Assembly (NCBI RefSeq): GCF_000024125.1 | Contig: NC_013222.1 | Coordinates: 310,001 to 374,000, forward strand | Direction of reading: 5' to 3' | DNA from: Robiginitalea biformata HTCC2501 | GTDB taxonomy: Bacteria > Bacteroidota > Bacteroidia > Flavobacteriales > Flavobacteriaceae | Length of the DNA stretch: 64,000 bases | Shown: positions 36,292 through 44,860 of the stretch, piece after piece | Numbering within the stretch: the first letter of the stretch is position 1 | How the letters are laid out: every line of letters starts with the position of its first letter | Position numbers and translations under genes: made by a program | The notes under the pieces: generated by a model | Seen by the model: only the letters and a program-made list of their open reading frames with translations | Databases searched by the model: none | What the model was told of the DNA's origin: nothing

Positions 36292-37185
36292 ATGCAAACG
36301 ATATTATTTAGCCTTCCCGGCAACCAAGAATTAACGGAACTCCTAGCAAAGAAAATGAATGCCGAAATCGGGGAATGTGCGATACGAAAATTTCCTGATG
36401 GCGAGTCCTATACTCGCATTCTGTCCGATGTAAAAGGAAAATGTGTGGTATTGGTCTGTACCCTTCACGAACCTGATGTAAAGTTGTTGCCTCTTTACTT
36501 TTTGAGCCATACGGCCAAATCATTGGGGGCAATGTGTACCTGTTTGGTGGCACCCTATTTGGCTTATATGCGCCAAGACAAGGTTTTTAACGATGGTGAG
36601 GGGGTTTCCTCCACCTATTTTGGAAAATTGATTTCGGGCTTTGCCGATAGTATCACGACCGTCGATCCCCATTTGCATCGCATAAGTTCTTTAGGCGAGG
36701 TATATGATATTCCGAATAGGGTTATCCATGCCGCGGATGCCATCTCCAAATACATCAATGAAAATATACACAATCCGGTATTAATAGGCCCTGATTCCGA
36801 AAGCGAGCAATGGGTTTCCGATGTAGCCAAAAAAGCCGAAGTTCCATTTACCGTATTGCAAAAGGTGCGCCATGGTGATCGTGATGTTGAAGTTTCCGTA
36901 CCCAATGTAGCGAAATATAAAGTATCCACTCCAGTCCTGGTGGATGATATCATATCTACGGCTCAGACAATGATAGAAACCACGGAACATTTGAAGAATG
37001 CCGGAATGAAACCGGCGATATGCATCGGAATCCATGCTGTTTTTTCCGGAAACGCCTATCAAGACCTTTGGGATGCCCATGTGAAAGATATCATTACTTG
37101 CAACACCATACCACACCAATCGAACGGTATTGACCTAAGTGATGTCATAGCCCAGGAAGTAACTGAACTGATGTACCATACATGA
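36292..37185 (+). CDS. Island ribose-phosphate pyrophosphokinase (PRPP synthetase)
   Basis: 297 residues with the PRPP synthetase fold: FPDGESYTRI, PYLAYMRQDKVFNDGEGVS (ATP loop region), TVDPHLHR and VLVDDIISTAQTM (PRPP/ribose-5-P binding). It makes PRPP and AMP from ribose 5-phosphate and ATP, or works in reverse. It differs clearly from the housekeeping copy at 59835-60776 (diverged N-terminus and shorter). Coupled to the AMP phosphorylase gene upstream (9 bp). Confidence 0.9.
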   Translation: MQTILFSLPGNQELTELLAKKMNAEIGECAIRKFPDGESYTRILSDVKGKCVVLVCTLHEPDVKLLPLYFLSHTAKSLGAMCTCLVAPYLAYMRQDKVFNDGEGVSSTYFGKLISGFADSITTVDPHLHRISSLGEVYDIPNRVIHAADAISKYINENIHNPVLIGPDSESEQWVSDVAKKAEVPFTVLQKVRHGDRDVEVSVPNVAKYKVSTPVLVDDIISTAQTMIETTEHLKNAGMKPAICIGIHAVFSGNAYQDLWDAHVKDIITCNTIPHQSNGIDLSDVIAQEVTELMYHT

Positions 37186-37832
37186 AAAGTACCATTTACA
37201 TTTTGACCGTTTTATTGTCATCTTTTTTAGTACAGGCACAAGAAGAAATGCTTATAGGCCAACTCGCCGACAGATTGGTGGTGCGGGAAAATTATGATGA
37301 AAATGGAGTTTTTCGCAATAAGCAAACCTTTCAGGCGGGAGGGTTAATAGAAACGGATGGATATTATGAAATTGAGGTAGAAACCGAATTCTTTGATGAA
37401 AACGGGAATTCAACGGATAAATACTCCACCACCTATCGCTGTCGGCCAGAAGCATCGAGTGTTATGGTAATGGCATTTCCATTTTCAAATCGAAAATCGA
37501 AAGAAACCGAAATAAACACCAGTTCCAAAAATTTCAAAGATTTATACAACATGGACAGTTTGAAAAATGTTGAACTTGAAATTAGTTTTGATTCGGGATT
37601 ACTGGATTTTTTCGGCTCAAAAAGTAAAATCTACATTTTTGACCGAAAGCTTAATCCTAAAACAAAAGACATTCAAATCAATTCAAAACTTACGGTGAAA
37701 GCCTATTCGTGGGGCATACGCATAAAGGAACTTGAATATTCAGTTCTTGAAAAACTATCGAAAAAAGGGCTGTTGTCCTATCAAAAATTTGTAGAAAACG
37801 ACGGAAGCTATTTTACGATAATCTATAAATAA
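37182..37832 (+). CDS. Secreted protein of unknown function
   Basis: 216 residues with a signal peptide (about 1-19, ending VQAQEE). The mature part is rich in beta-strands and acidic residues; no family recognised. It overlaps the preceding PRPP synthetase gene by 4 bp and precedes a small protein gene by 11 bp, so it belongs to the cassette. Confidence 0.7.
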   Translation: MKSTIYILTVLLSSFLVQAQEEMLIGQLADRLVVRENYDENGVFRNKQTFQAGGLIETDGYYEIEVETEFFDENGNSTDKYSTTYRCRPEASSVMVMAFPFSNRKSKETEINTSSKNFKDLYNMDSLKNVELEISFDSGLLDFFGSKSKIYIFDRKLNPKTKDIQINSKLTVKAYSWGIRIKELEYSVLEKLSKKGLLSYQKFVENDGSYFTIIYK

Positions 37833-37843
37833 TAGCAAAGAAA

Positions 37844-38137
37844 ATGAAGAGTTACGATACACTTTCAGAGGCGATAAACGCACTTCAAAATAGGGGATAT
37901 ACCTATAACTTTAATCTAAATCCCCATTGTTTGGAATGTGCCGCCCTAAAATTGGAAATACATCCCGAAAATTTTAAGGTGGATGAAATGCACCGCTTTG
38001 AAGGAATGAGCAGTACCGATGACAACAGCATTCTGTATGCAATTTCATCCAAAGATGGAATTAAGGGCACCCTAGTCGATGCCTATGGGGTATATGCACA
38101 GAACATTTCCGAAGAAATGCGAAAAAAACTACGATAA
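37844..38137 (+). CDS. Small conserved protein annotated in relatives as PRPP-synthetase-like
   Basis: 97 residues, cytosolic. It carries a CLEC pair (HCLECAALKLEIHPENF) and ends FGVYA-type sequence (VDAYGVYAQNISEEMRKKL). Similar Bacteroidota proteins are labelled phosphoribosylpyrophosphate synthetase, though they are far too short for that enzyme. The real role is unknown. It sits 11 bp downstream of the secreted protein gene. Confidence 0.7.
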   Translation: MKSYDTLSEAINALQNRGYTYNFNLNPHCLECAALKLEIHPENFKVDEMHRFEGMSSTDDNSILYAISSKDGIKGTLVDAYGVYAQNISEEMRKKLR

Positions 38138-38153
38138 CACTTCAATAAAGAAC

Positions 38154-40310
38154 ATGGAAAATCACGAGCATCACAAACACGATCATAGTAAAAGAAGTAA
38201 GGGTTCCGCAAAGGAAAAGGCAGTGGATAAAAAGACCGAATTGAAAGATTCACTGGCCGAAAAAACCGAGCATGGCCATACCAAAACCATGGATAAGGAA
38301 CACAATATGAGCCATGATGAACATTCCGACCATAATCCGAAACATGGGCAGATGGGTCATGACCACCATAAGATGATGATCGCTGACTTTAGAAAACGTT
38401 TTTGGGTAACCTTGGTACTGACCATACCCATTCTATTTCTGTCGCCGATGATCCAAGAATTTTTCGGCTATGATTTTTTGTTGCCGGGCAACCCGTACAT
38501 TCTATTCGCAATATCGTCCATAGTTTATTTCTATGGTGGCTGGCCTTTTTTAAAGGGATTCTGGTCTGAGGTGAAAAAAGGTGCCCCGGGAATGATGACC
38601 CTGATTGCCATGGCCATAAGTGTGGCCTATTTTTATAGTTCGGCTACCGTTTTTGGCCTTGAAGGTGTTGATTTCTTCTGGGAACTGGCTACCCTTATAG
38701 CCATTATGCTTGTAGGCCACTGGATAGAGATGAAGAGTGTTCTGGGAGCCTCAAAAGCCCTGCAATTATTGGTAAGTATGATGCCCGCCGAAGCACACCG
38801 CGTAAATGGCGAAACAATAGAAGATATAGCACTGGAAGATTTATTGAAAGGTGATTTGATCCTGATAAAACCAGGAGAGAAAGTTCCTGCGGACGGTATT
38901 GTCGTGGAAGGATCGAGTTACTTGAACGAATCAATGCTTACGGGGGAATCTAAACCTGTAAAAAAAGAACTAAACGACAAAGTGATAGGTGGTTCGGTAA
39001 ACGGAAACAGTAGTTTAAAGGTCAAGGTAGAACATACTGGTAAGGATAGTTATCTCAATAAAGTGATAACCATGGTCGAGGAAGCCCAAAAAACAAAATC
39101 CAAAATGCAGAACCTTTCAGATAGGGCTGCCAAATGGCTTACCTATATTGCATTGGCCATTGGTTTTGGCACATTGGCTGTTTGGCTTGCATTGGGATTC
39201 CCCTTTGTATATGCCTTGGAACGAATGGTCACGGTTATGGTCATTGCCTGTCCCCACGCATTGGGTCTTGCCATTCCATTGGTAGTAGCCATTTCCACAG
39301 CAGTTTCGGCACAGAACGGGTTGTTGATCCGCAACAGGACGGCATTTGAAGAATCCCGAAAAATATCCGCTCTGCTTTTCGACAAGACCGGAACGCTGAC
39401 CAAAGGGGATTTTGGTGTTACCCGTATAGAGTCGGTAGACAATAACAATTCCTCGGCCGAAGTATTACGGCTCGCCAGTGCTTTGGAACAAAGTTCCGAA
39501 CACCCTATTGCAGTTGGCATCATCAAAAAAATCAAGGAGGATAAGGTAATCATCCCAAAACCTAAAAATTTTAATTCTATAACCGGAAAAGGTGTTGAAG
39601 CCACTGTTGAGAACAAAAAGATAAAAGTGGTAAGCCCTGGTTATTTAAGGGATGAAAAAATAGATATTCCAAAAGATGCCTATAGTGATGCTGCTGAAAC
39701 AGTTGTATTTGTTTTAATCGATGGGAAGTTGGCAGGATACATTGCACTTGCCGATGAGATCAGACCGGAATCCGCCGAAGCGATCAGGATTTTCAAAAAG
39801 AACAATATTAAAGTGCTCATGGCAACAGGAGACAATGAAAAGACAGCAAAGGCGGTGAGCGAAAAATTAGGACTTGACGGGTATTATGCCGAAGTTTTGC
39901 CACACCAAAAGGTTGAAATCGTAAAGCAATTACAGGAAAAGGAGGAATTTGTAGCAATGACCGGCGATGGGGTTAACGATGCCCCTGCACTGGCACAGGC
40001 CAATGTTGGCATTGCAGTCGGTTCAGGTACCGATGTAGCCGCAGAGACAGCAGATATTATTTTAGTAAACAGCAATCCACAAGACATCGCTAACCTGATT
40101 TTGTTTGGGAAGGCCACCTATAACAAGATGATCCAGAACCTGATATGGGCTACCGGTTATAATGTTGTCGCAATACCCCTTGCCGCAGGAGTCCTATACG
40201 CTTCGGGATTTGTCCTTGGTCCGGCCGTAGGAGCCGTATTTATGAGCTTGTCAACCATCATTGTCGCCATAAACGCCCAATTACTAAAAAGGAAAATTGC
40301 GAAGAAATAG
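38154..40310 (+). CDS. copB: CopB-type copper-translocating P-type ATPase
   Basis: The start is the ATG at 38154, which opens a long His-rich N-terminus (MENHEHHKHDHSKRSK...HDEHSDHNPKHGQMGHDHHK). The P1B-type ATPase core has TGES (actuator), CPH (VIACPHALGLAIPL, sixth helix), DKTGTLT (phosphorylation) and GDGVNDAPALAQANVG. CPH plus a His-rich tail is the CopB (P1B-3) signature, exporting Cu(I) or Cu(II)/Ag(I) from the cytoplasm. About 718 residues. The next gene begins directly after its stop. Confidence 0.92.
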   Translation: MENHEHHKHDHSKRSKGSAKEKAVDKKTELKDSLAEKTEHGHTKTMDKEHNMSHDEHSDHNPKHGQMGHDHHKMMIADFRKRFWVTLVLTIPILFLSPMIQEFFGYDFLLPGNPYILFAISSIVYFYGGWPFLKGFWSEVKKGAPGMMTLIAMAISVAYFYSSATVFGLEGVDFFWELATLIAIMLVGHWIEMKSVLGASKALQLLVSMMPAEAHRVNGETIEDIALEDLLKGDLILIKPGEKVPADGIVVEGSSYLNESMLTGESKPVKKELNDKVIGGSVNGNSSLKVKVEHTGKDSYLNKVITMVEEAQKTKSKMQNLSDRAAKWLTYIALAIGFGTLAVWLALGFPFVYALERMVTVMVIACPHALGLAIPLVVAISTAVSAQNGLLIRNRTAFEESRKISALLFDKTGTLTKGDFGVTRIESVDNNNSSAEVLRLASALEQSSEHPIAVGIIKKIKEDKVIIPKPKNFNSITGKGVEATVENKKIKVVSPGYLRDEKIDIPKDAYSDAAETVVFVLIDGKLAGYIALADEIRPESAEAIRIFKKNNIKVLMATGDNEKTAKAVSEKLGLDGYYAEVLPHQKVEIVKQLQEKEEFVAMTGDGVNDAPALAQANVGIAVGSGTDVAAETADIILVNSNPQDIANLILFGKATYNKMIQNLIWATGYNVVAIPLAAGVLYASGFVLGPAVGAVFMSLSTIIVAINAQLLKRKIAKK

Positions 40311-41525
40311 ATGAACAAGCCACAAAAACTTGGCAGGATATTTTTGATTCTGCTAAGTCTATTTGTCGTTATGTTAGGGTATGGGATACTACTGCCCATT
40401 CTCCCCTACTATACGGAAAGATTGGCATTAAAAGATAATTTAGATGCCGACCGGATTAACTTCCATATCGGCATGTTGACCAGTATTTATCCGTTGTTCC
40501 AACTCATATTCGTAATTGTATGGGGAAGACTTTCCGATAAATATGGTCGTAAGCCCATAATTCTAGTAGGCCTAATCGGATTTATAACAATGAACTTGCT
40601 GACCGGGCTGGCTACTTCGCTTACAATGCTCTATTCCGCCCGCATTTTTGGGGGAATTTTCACTTCATCCGTCATTCCTGTAAGCAATGCCTATCTAAGT
40701 GACATAACCTCTCAAAAGCGAAGAACCAAAACAATGGCATGGTCCGGAGTGGCCATTAGTTCTGGTGTTATTTTTGGCCCTGTTTTGGGCGGCCTCTTAT
40801 CGCAGACCAATGTGCACTTGGAACTATCTTTTGGGATATTTCATTTTAACCGATTTTCGATTCCATTTCTTTTTGCCGCCATATTAGGTTTGATCATATT
40901 GTTCGTAATTATAAAATGGTTGAAGAACACGGCAATTGTGACCAGGATTAGAGAAAAAACGATAAAATTTGATTTTACCTTAAGTAACTATTTTATCATC
41001 CTACTGCTGCTATCCTTTGTAATGCAATTTGTTGTGACCCTCTTTGAAACCGTCTTTTCAATCTATGGCAAGGATGAATTGGCGTTCAATAGTAGTCAAG
41101 TGGGTATAGGCTTTATGCTTTGCGGTTCTGTGATGGCGGTATTACAGCCTGTTTTTGCTACTTATGGGGAAAAGATAATAACCTCAAAACAGCAAATAAC
41201 GTTAGGCTTATTGATAACAGGGGTATCGCTCTTAATGTTCCCTTTTTTACAAAGTGAGCTATCTGTATATGGTATGATAATACTATTTGCCAGTGGCGGT
41301 GCCATGGTAACCCCGAATCTGCTTTCGGCAGTCTCTTTGTTATCCAAGGAAGATACGGGAAGAAATATTTCCATTCAAAGCTCCTCCAACAGTATCGGCC
41401 AGATTTTAGGGCCTGTGTTGGGAACATGGTTGCTGGCAGGTGGCTTTTATTATCCTTTTATAATTGCAGGATTGATCATTTTGATGGCGATAGGATTGGT
41501 TTACTATCTACAAACAAAAAATTAG
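40311..41525 (+). CDS. MFS exporter (TetA-like)
   Basis: 404 residues with about 12 membrane helices. The N-terminus MNKPQKLGRIFLILLSLFVV and the motif GRLSDKYGRKPIILVG between helices 2 and 3 mark the DHA1/TetA-like drug-exporter group. It starts at the base after the ATPase stop codon. Substrate unknown; a metal-conjugate or drug role cannot be decided. Confidence 0.87.
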   Translation: MNKPQKLGRIFLILLSLFVVMLGYGILLPILPYYTERLALKDNLDADRINFHIGMLTSIYPLFQLIFVIVWGRLSDKYGRKPIILVGLIGFITMNLLTGLATSLTMLYSARIFGGIFTSSVIPVSNAYLSDITSQKRRTKTMAWSGVAISSGVIFGPVLGGLLSQTNVHLELSFGIFHFNRFSIPFLFAAILGLIILFVIIKWLKNTAIVTRIREKTIKFDFTLSNYFIILLLLSFVMQFVVTLFETVFSIYGKDELAFNSSQVGIGFMLCGSVMAVLQPVFATYGEKIITSKQQITLGLLITGVSLLMFPFLQSELSVYGMIILFASGGAMVTPNLLSAVSLLSKEDTGRNISIQSSSNSIGQILGPVLGTWLLAGGFYYPFIIAGLIILMAIGLVYYLQTKN

Positions 41526-41565
41526 GGTTTCTTGTTATTGTGAAAAAAAAGTAACCCTATTTTTA
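41523..41565 (+). terminator. Intrinsic terminator after the plus-strand cassette
   Basis: TAGGGTT (41523-41529) pairs with AACCCTA (41553-41559), followed by TTTTT (41560-41564). It overlaps the stop of the MFS gene and would end the long plus-strand transcript before the convergent mercury block. Confidence 0.75.
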
Positions 41566-41811
41566 TGGGGTATGAAAAAGGAATAATCAATTTATTGATA
41601 ATGCATCAATGAGTTTCGTCGGCCTGCAATCGTGATGACCAAAGCGTTCAAGAAAATAATAATCTTGCTTTATCGACATGAGTTCACAGAATATGTATGT
41701 GCGAGATAAAATTAATTGCATCGGTTGAGTCACTAAGTTAAAAGGAGAAGCTAAAGTAGGAGCCTTTTTTTCTTATCACTCCATGTCAAACCTCGAATCA
41801 ATACAAACAAG

Positions 41812-42633
41812 TCACCTCTTTTGATAGACCGAAATAGAATTCTCCTTAAAATTTGTAATGTACAGATATTCCATATCCAACAAAACATCCGTAGGATAAT
41901 TGATCCCTTCTTCCAAAACTTGAAACAATTGCCCATCATAGCCATAAATCAAAACACGATCGTTCTCTTGATCTGTTACCGCTATTTCCTGACTATTCAA
42001 TTCAATACCAGAGGCCACGTTTATTTGGTCATTGAGACCAATCGTCTTTAAGTGTTTTCCACCAAAACCAAAGACCTGAACCCTGTGGTTATAGGCATCG
42101 GCAACATATACCTTGCTGCCTCTCAGTTTTACATCAATAGGATAATAGAGCTTACCATCTTGATGACCTTGCTTTCCAATCGTGACACTCGTATCCGCGG
42201 TCTGTATAATAATACGGTGGTTATAAAAGTCCGCTATGGCCACCGTATCCCCATATACCGATACTCCTGCGGGGGCTTGAGGACGTTTTTTTATTTGAAG
42301 GGGGTTCAACCTTCCGTTCCGATACTTCCAGATGGTGTCCGTCAAAAATTCGGGGATGTACAACGACTTTTTATCACTGTGGATGTTCATTGGCCGTTGT
42401 ATGCCAATAATGGAATCCAAGACCCTTCCGTTCAAGTCAATTCTAAAAAGTCGGAAATAATCCGGGTCCGAAAACCAAATGGTTTCCCCGTCCTTGGCCA
42501 ATGCCAGGGGACGGGATTCTATAGGTAGCATAATTTTCCTTTCGAAATGCCATTGTTTTTGAACCTTTTTACAACTAGATATGAAAAGAAGCAAAAAAAC
42601 AACGGGGAAGATGTACACCTTTCTAAAATTCAT
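41812..42633 (-). CDS. NHL/beta-propeller repeat lipoprotein
   Basis: 273 residues with a lipobox (FISSCKK) and at least five repeated segments such as YPIDVKLRGSKVYVADAYNHRVQVFG and VAIADFYNHRIIIQ, the pattern of an NHL beta-propeller. These domains usually bind protein or sugar ligands at the cell surface. Role in metal resistance unknown. The N-terminus overlaps the MerT-like gene by 11 bp. Confidence 0.82.
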   Translation of the reverse strand: MNFRKVYIFPVVFLLLFISSCKKVQKQWHFERKIMLPIESRPLALAKDGETIWFSDPDYFRLFRIDLNGRVLDSIIGIQRPMNIHSDKKSLYIPEFLTDTIWKYRNGRLNPLQIKKRPQAPAGVSVYGDTVAIADFYNHRIIIQTADTSVTIGKQGHQDGKLYYPIDVKLRGSKVYVADAYNHRVQVFGFGGKHLKTIGLNDQINVASGIELNSQEIAVTDQENDRVLIYGYDGQLFQVLEEGINYPTDVLLDMEYLYITNFKENSISVYQKR

Positions 42634-42964
42634 ACCAAAAATTTACAATCATAGAAATGAAAACCAGGGATGTAATTATCCATAGAGACCAGGAGTTGAT
42701 ACCACGATGGATTTTACCCTCTTGGCACGACTTCCTCCGGCAAAGCTTCTTTGAGCCTTCAAAATTTTTATAGTGTGCGACCCCAAGGCTGCCAACCGAA
42801 AATAGGGTCAGATAGAGCTCAGCGGGGTGTACCCATTGAAAACCTCTACTTATAAATCCCAATCCGGCCACCACCGAAAGCAATGCGGGAATGAAACAAC
42901 ACATCAAGGGAAGAACGGCAGCAAGCAAACTGGAACCCAATAACATTTTGTCGAAAGACTTCAT
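42623..42964 (-). CDS. MerT-like small mercuric/metal transport membrane protein
   Basis: 113 residues with about three membrane helices. Helix 1 carries the paired Cys LPLMCCFIPALLS typical of MerT, and a loop has KKLCRRKSCQEG. No MerP part is fused; the HMA protein upstream at 42971-43456 may serve that role. Probably imports or handles soft metal ions for reduction or binding. It lies 6 bp after the HMA protein. Confidence 0.8.
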   Translation of the reverse strand: MKSFDKMLLGSSLLAAVLPLMCCFIPALLSVVAGLGFISRGFQWVHPAELYLTLFSVGSLGVAHYKNFEGSKKLCRRKSCQEGKIHRGINSWSLWIITSLVFISMIVNFWYEF

Positions 42965-42970
42965 AAAAAC

Positions 42971-43456
42971 TTATTTGATTTTTGTAAGTGTTATGGCCCA
43001 TCGGCCCGAAAGGTTTCCATCCTCCTCATCTTCTACCGTACCACTTAAAGTTGTCATTCCAGGAGTCAATGCTTGCAGTAGTTCAGTCGGTGAATGCTGC
43101 GATATATCAAATAGCTCTTGGCCGGTATCAATTACCCACAGCCCGTTTACCTTCTTCACGGTTCCTGAAATGGTGATTTGGGCTTTCTTTGCTGAAAATC
43201 CATTTTGTTTCACTTCTTCCTGAATGCCCTGTAATGTGAGTTTGTTTTCAGTTGCCAGTTCCAAATACGCTTTTCCATCGTTAAGGCTCACCCTTACATT
43301 TTGAAGTCCGTCCATTTTTTTTAGACCGCGTTCCAGGCCATAAGCACAAGGCGCACAATCCATCCCATAGACCTCTTGGTCCACTTTTTGAATCTGTGCC
43401 TCTGAACTCAAAGTACCAAGTAATGTTATTATCAAAATCAATGCTATTTTTTTCAT
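42971..43456 (-). CDS. Secreted HMA-domain protein (MerP-like) with C-terminal extension
   Basis: 161 residues with a signal peptide (ending SSEAQI), an HMA domain reading DQEVYGMDCAPCAYGLERGLKKM, and a C-terminal region of about 75 residues not seen in ordinary MerP. CAPC should bind Hg(II) or Cu(I) in the periplasm. Gene order with the MerT-like gene suggests capture and transfer through the membrane. Confidence 0.85.
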   Translation of the reverse strand: MKKIALILIITLLGTLSSEAQIQKVDQEVYGMDCAPCAYGLERGLKKMDGLQNVRVSLNDGKAYLELATENKLTLQGIQEEVKQNGFSAKKAQITISGTVKKVNGLWVIDTGQELFDISQHSPTELLQALTPGMTTLSGTVEDEEDGNLSGRWAITLTKIK

Positions 43457-43483
43457 CTTCTTAATTTTTAAAATTTGATTCTA

Positions 43484-44341
43484 TTATAACCAATAACTTA
43501 GATTAATGGATACTCTGTAATTTTCTTTTATTGAGCTTGGGGTCAGGTCCTGCACCACCGGAAACAAGGCTCCAAATGAAATCCCCCACGCTCCGTACAA
43601 ACCTAAAAATGAAGGCCCCATCAATACTTTTTTGCTTCTTGAATCCCTAAAGTTTTGTTGTTCGTTATATTTATTGTCTCCCGGAAATTCTGCCACGGTT
43701 TCTATAAAAATCCTCCAATCGGGTTTTGGATAATCGCCCATAAAGATATTGGGACGATACCCTACCACGACACTCGCGTATGGCAGGTCGCCAAGTTGTT
43801 CGTTGTCTTTTTCAAAATAATACTGATAGCCACCGCCTAACCACACATACCAAGTACGTGAGGCGTATCCCGTAGAAATTGCACCGTGGATGGAATTGCC
43901 CACATTTACTTGCCCTCGAACATCATCAGTAGGGGCTGATACCCCTAAAATCGCTGTAGATTCAAATCGCTTCCCGACCCCATAGGCATTGGAAAAAAAT
44001 CGGTACCAAAGAGATGCTTCAATATCACCATTGGCGGGCATATTGCTGTTTCCCCTTGTTCTCGGTGCATTGTCAAGGCGCTCTATCATAGTGGGTGTGG
44101 TCAAGTTAATCTGCAAATCTTCTGTGATACCATAGGAAAACAGATAACGCAGCATATAGGATGTTTCGTTCTCGGTGCTCAAACTCATACTTGCGACATT
44201 TAAATCCACGCCTCCCTTGGCGAGGGTAGGGGTCTGTAAACCGTATAAGGGCCCGTGTCCCTGTGCATTAACAATAGTTATTGTCGATGAGCAAAGGATA
44301 ATGATGAGAACGAATCTGAGATGAAAAGTGGAAAAGGACAT
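43484..44341 (-). CDS. Outer-membrane protein (transporter-like) of unknown substrate
   Basis: The ATG at 44341 is preferred to an upstream GTG. About 285 residues with a signal peptide (ending VNAQGHG) and a predominance of beta-strands ending YRVSINLSYWL. Similar Bacteroidota proteins accompany metal-efflux genes and are called transporters, but function is unknown. It lies 27 bp upstream of the HMA protein in the same orientation. Confidence 0.75.
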   Translation of the reverse strand: MSFSTFHLRFVLIIILCSSTITIVNAQGHGPLYGLQTPTLAKGGVDLNVASMSLSTENETSYMLRYLFSYGITEDLQINLTTPTMIERLDNAPRTRGNSNMPANGDIEASLWYRFFSNAYGVGKRFESTAILGVSAPTDDVRGQVNVGNSIHGAISTGYASRTWYVWLGGGYQYYFEKDNEQLGDLPYASVVVGYRPNIFMGDYPKPDWRIFIETVAEFPGDNKYNEQQNFRDSRSKKVLMGPSFLGLYGAWGISFGALFPVVQDLTPSSIKENYRVSINLSYWL

Positions 44342-44438
44342 AATCACTTGTTTTTAAATGTTAAGCTGCTATTTCTTAACAACCCTCGGCACAGCAACAG
44401 GATATTTGGTAAAAAATGGCTGTACCCAAATCTTTTTT

Positions 44439-44708
44439 TTAATTTTGCCCAATACCTGCTTCTATCAACTTTTCTTTGGTAATGGCGGAATCCTTGCAGC
44501 AATCCAGTAATTTTCCATTTACGGCTATTGCGGGTATTTTTTGTACCCCATATTCGTTCATCTTGGTAAGACAAGTCTTATCATCGCATTTTTTTACCAA
44601 ATCGTATGTTGTCACTTCACATCCATCACAGGTCAGTTCCTCAATCATTTTGACCACTGGGTCACAAACGGGGCAGTTGGCTGTAAAGACTTCTACTTGA
44701 CTTTTCAT
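44439..44708 (-). CDS. Thioredoxin/glutaredoxin-like protein
   Basis: 89 residues with an N-terminal thioredoxin fold and active-site-like ANCPVCDPVV (CPVC at about 12-15). Further Cys pairs (CDGCE, KKCDDKTCL, LLDCCKD) suggest metal or thiol binding. A matching operator and promoter lie at 44763-44796, so it is probably controlled by the CsoR-like regulator next door. It may transfer thiol-bound mercury or reduce disulfides. Confidence 0.85.
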   Translation of the reverse strand: MKSQVEVFTANCPVCDPVVKMIEELTCDGCEVTTYDLVKKCDDKTCLTKMNEYGVQKIPAIAVNGKLLDCCKDSAITKEKLIEAGIGQN

Positions 44709-44762
44709 AATCTATTTTTTAATAAAATTTTATTCATAATGGCTTATTAAATAAGCACGGTA

Positions 44763-44796
44763 CAAAGGTAGGTGGGTGCCTGGGGTGGTCTCCAAA
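44763..44796 (-). promoter_or_regulatory. Promoter with CsoR-type operator for the thioredoxin gene
   Basis: On the minus strand a -33 TTTG (complement of 44793-44796) and a -7 TACCTTTG (complement of 44763-44770) are spaced 22 bp apart, matching the Bacteroidota consensus TTTG/TAnnTTTG. An imperfect palindrome, TGGGGTGGTCTCCA at 44781-44794, overlaps the -33. The same core recurs at 45257-45273. Confidence 0.75.
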
Positions 44797-44860
44797 CAAT
44801 ATTTCAAAAAAAATGACCCATAATTTTGGGCCATTAACTGGGGTCGTTGTTTCGCTAGTA

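Noticed and set aside
44344-44574. Minus-strand 76-codon frame overlapping the thioredoxin gene
   Set aside because: Overlaps a real gene in another frame and has no recognisable pattern.
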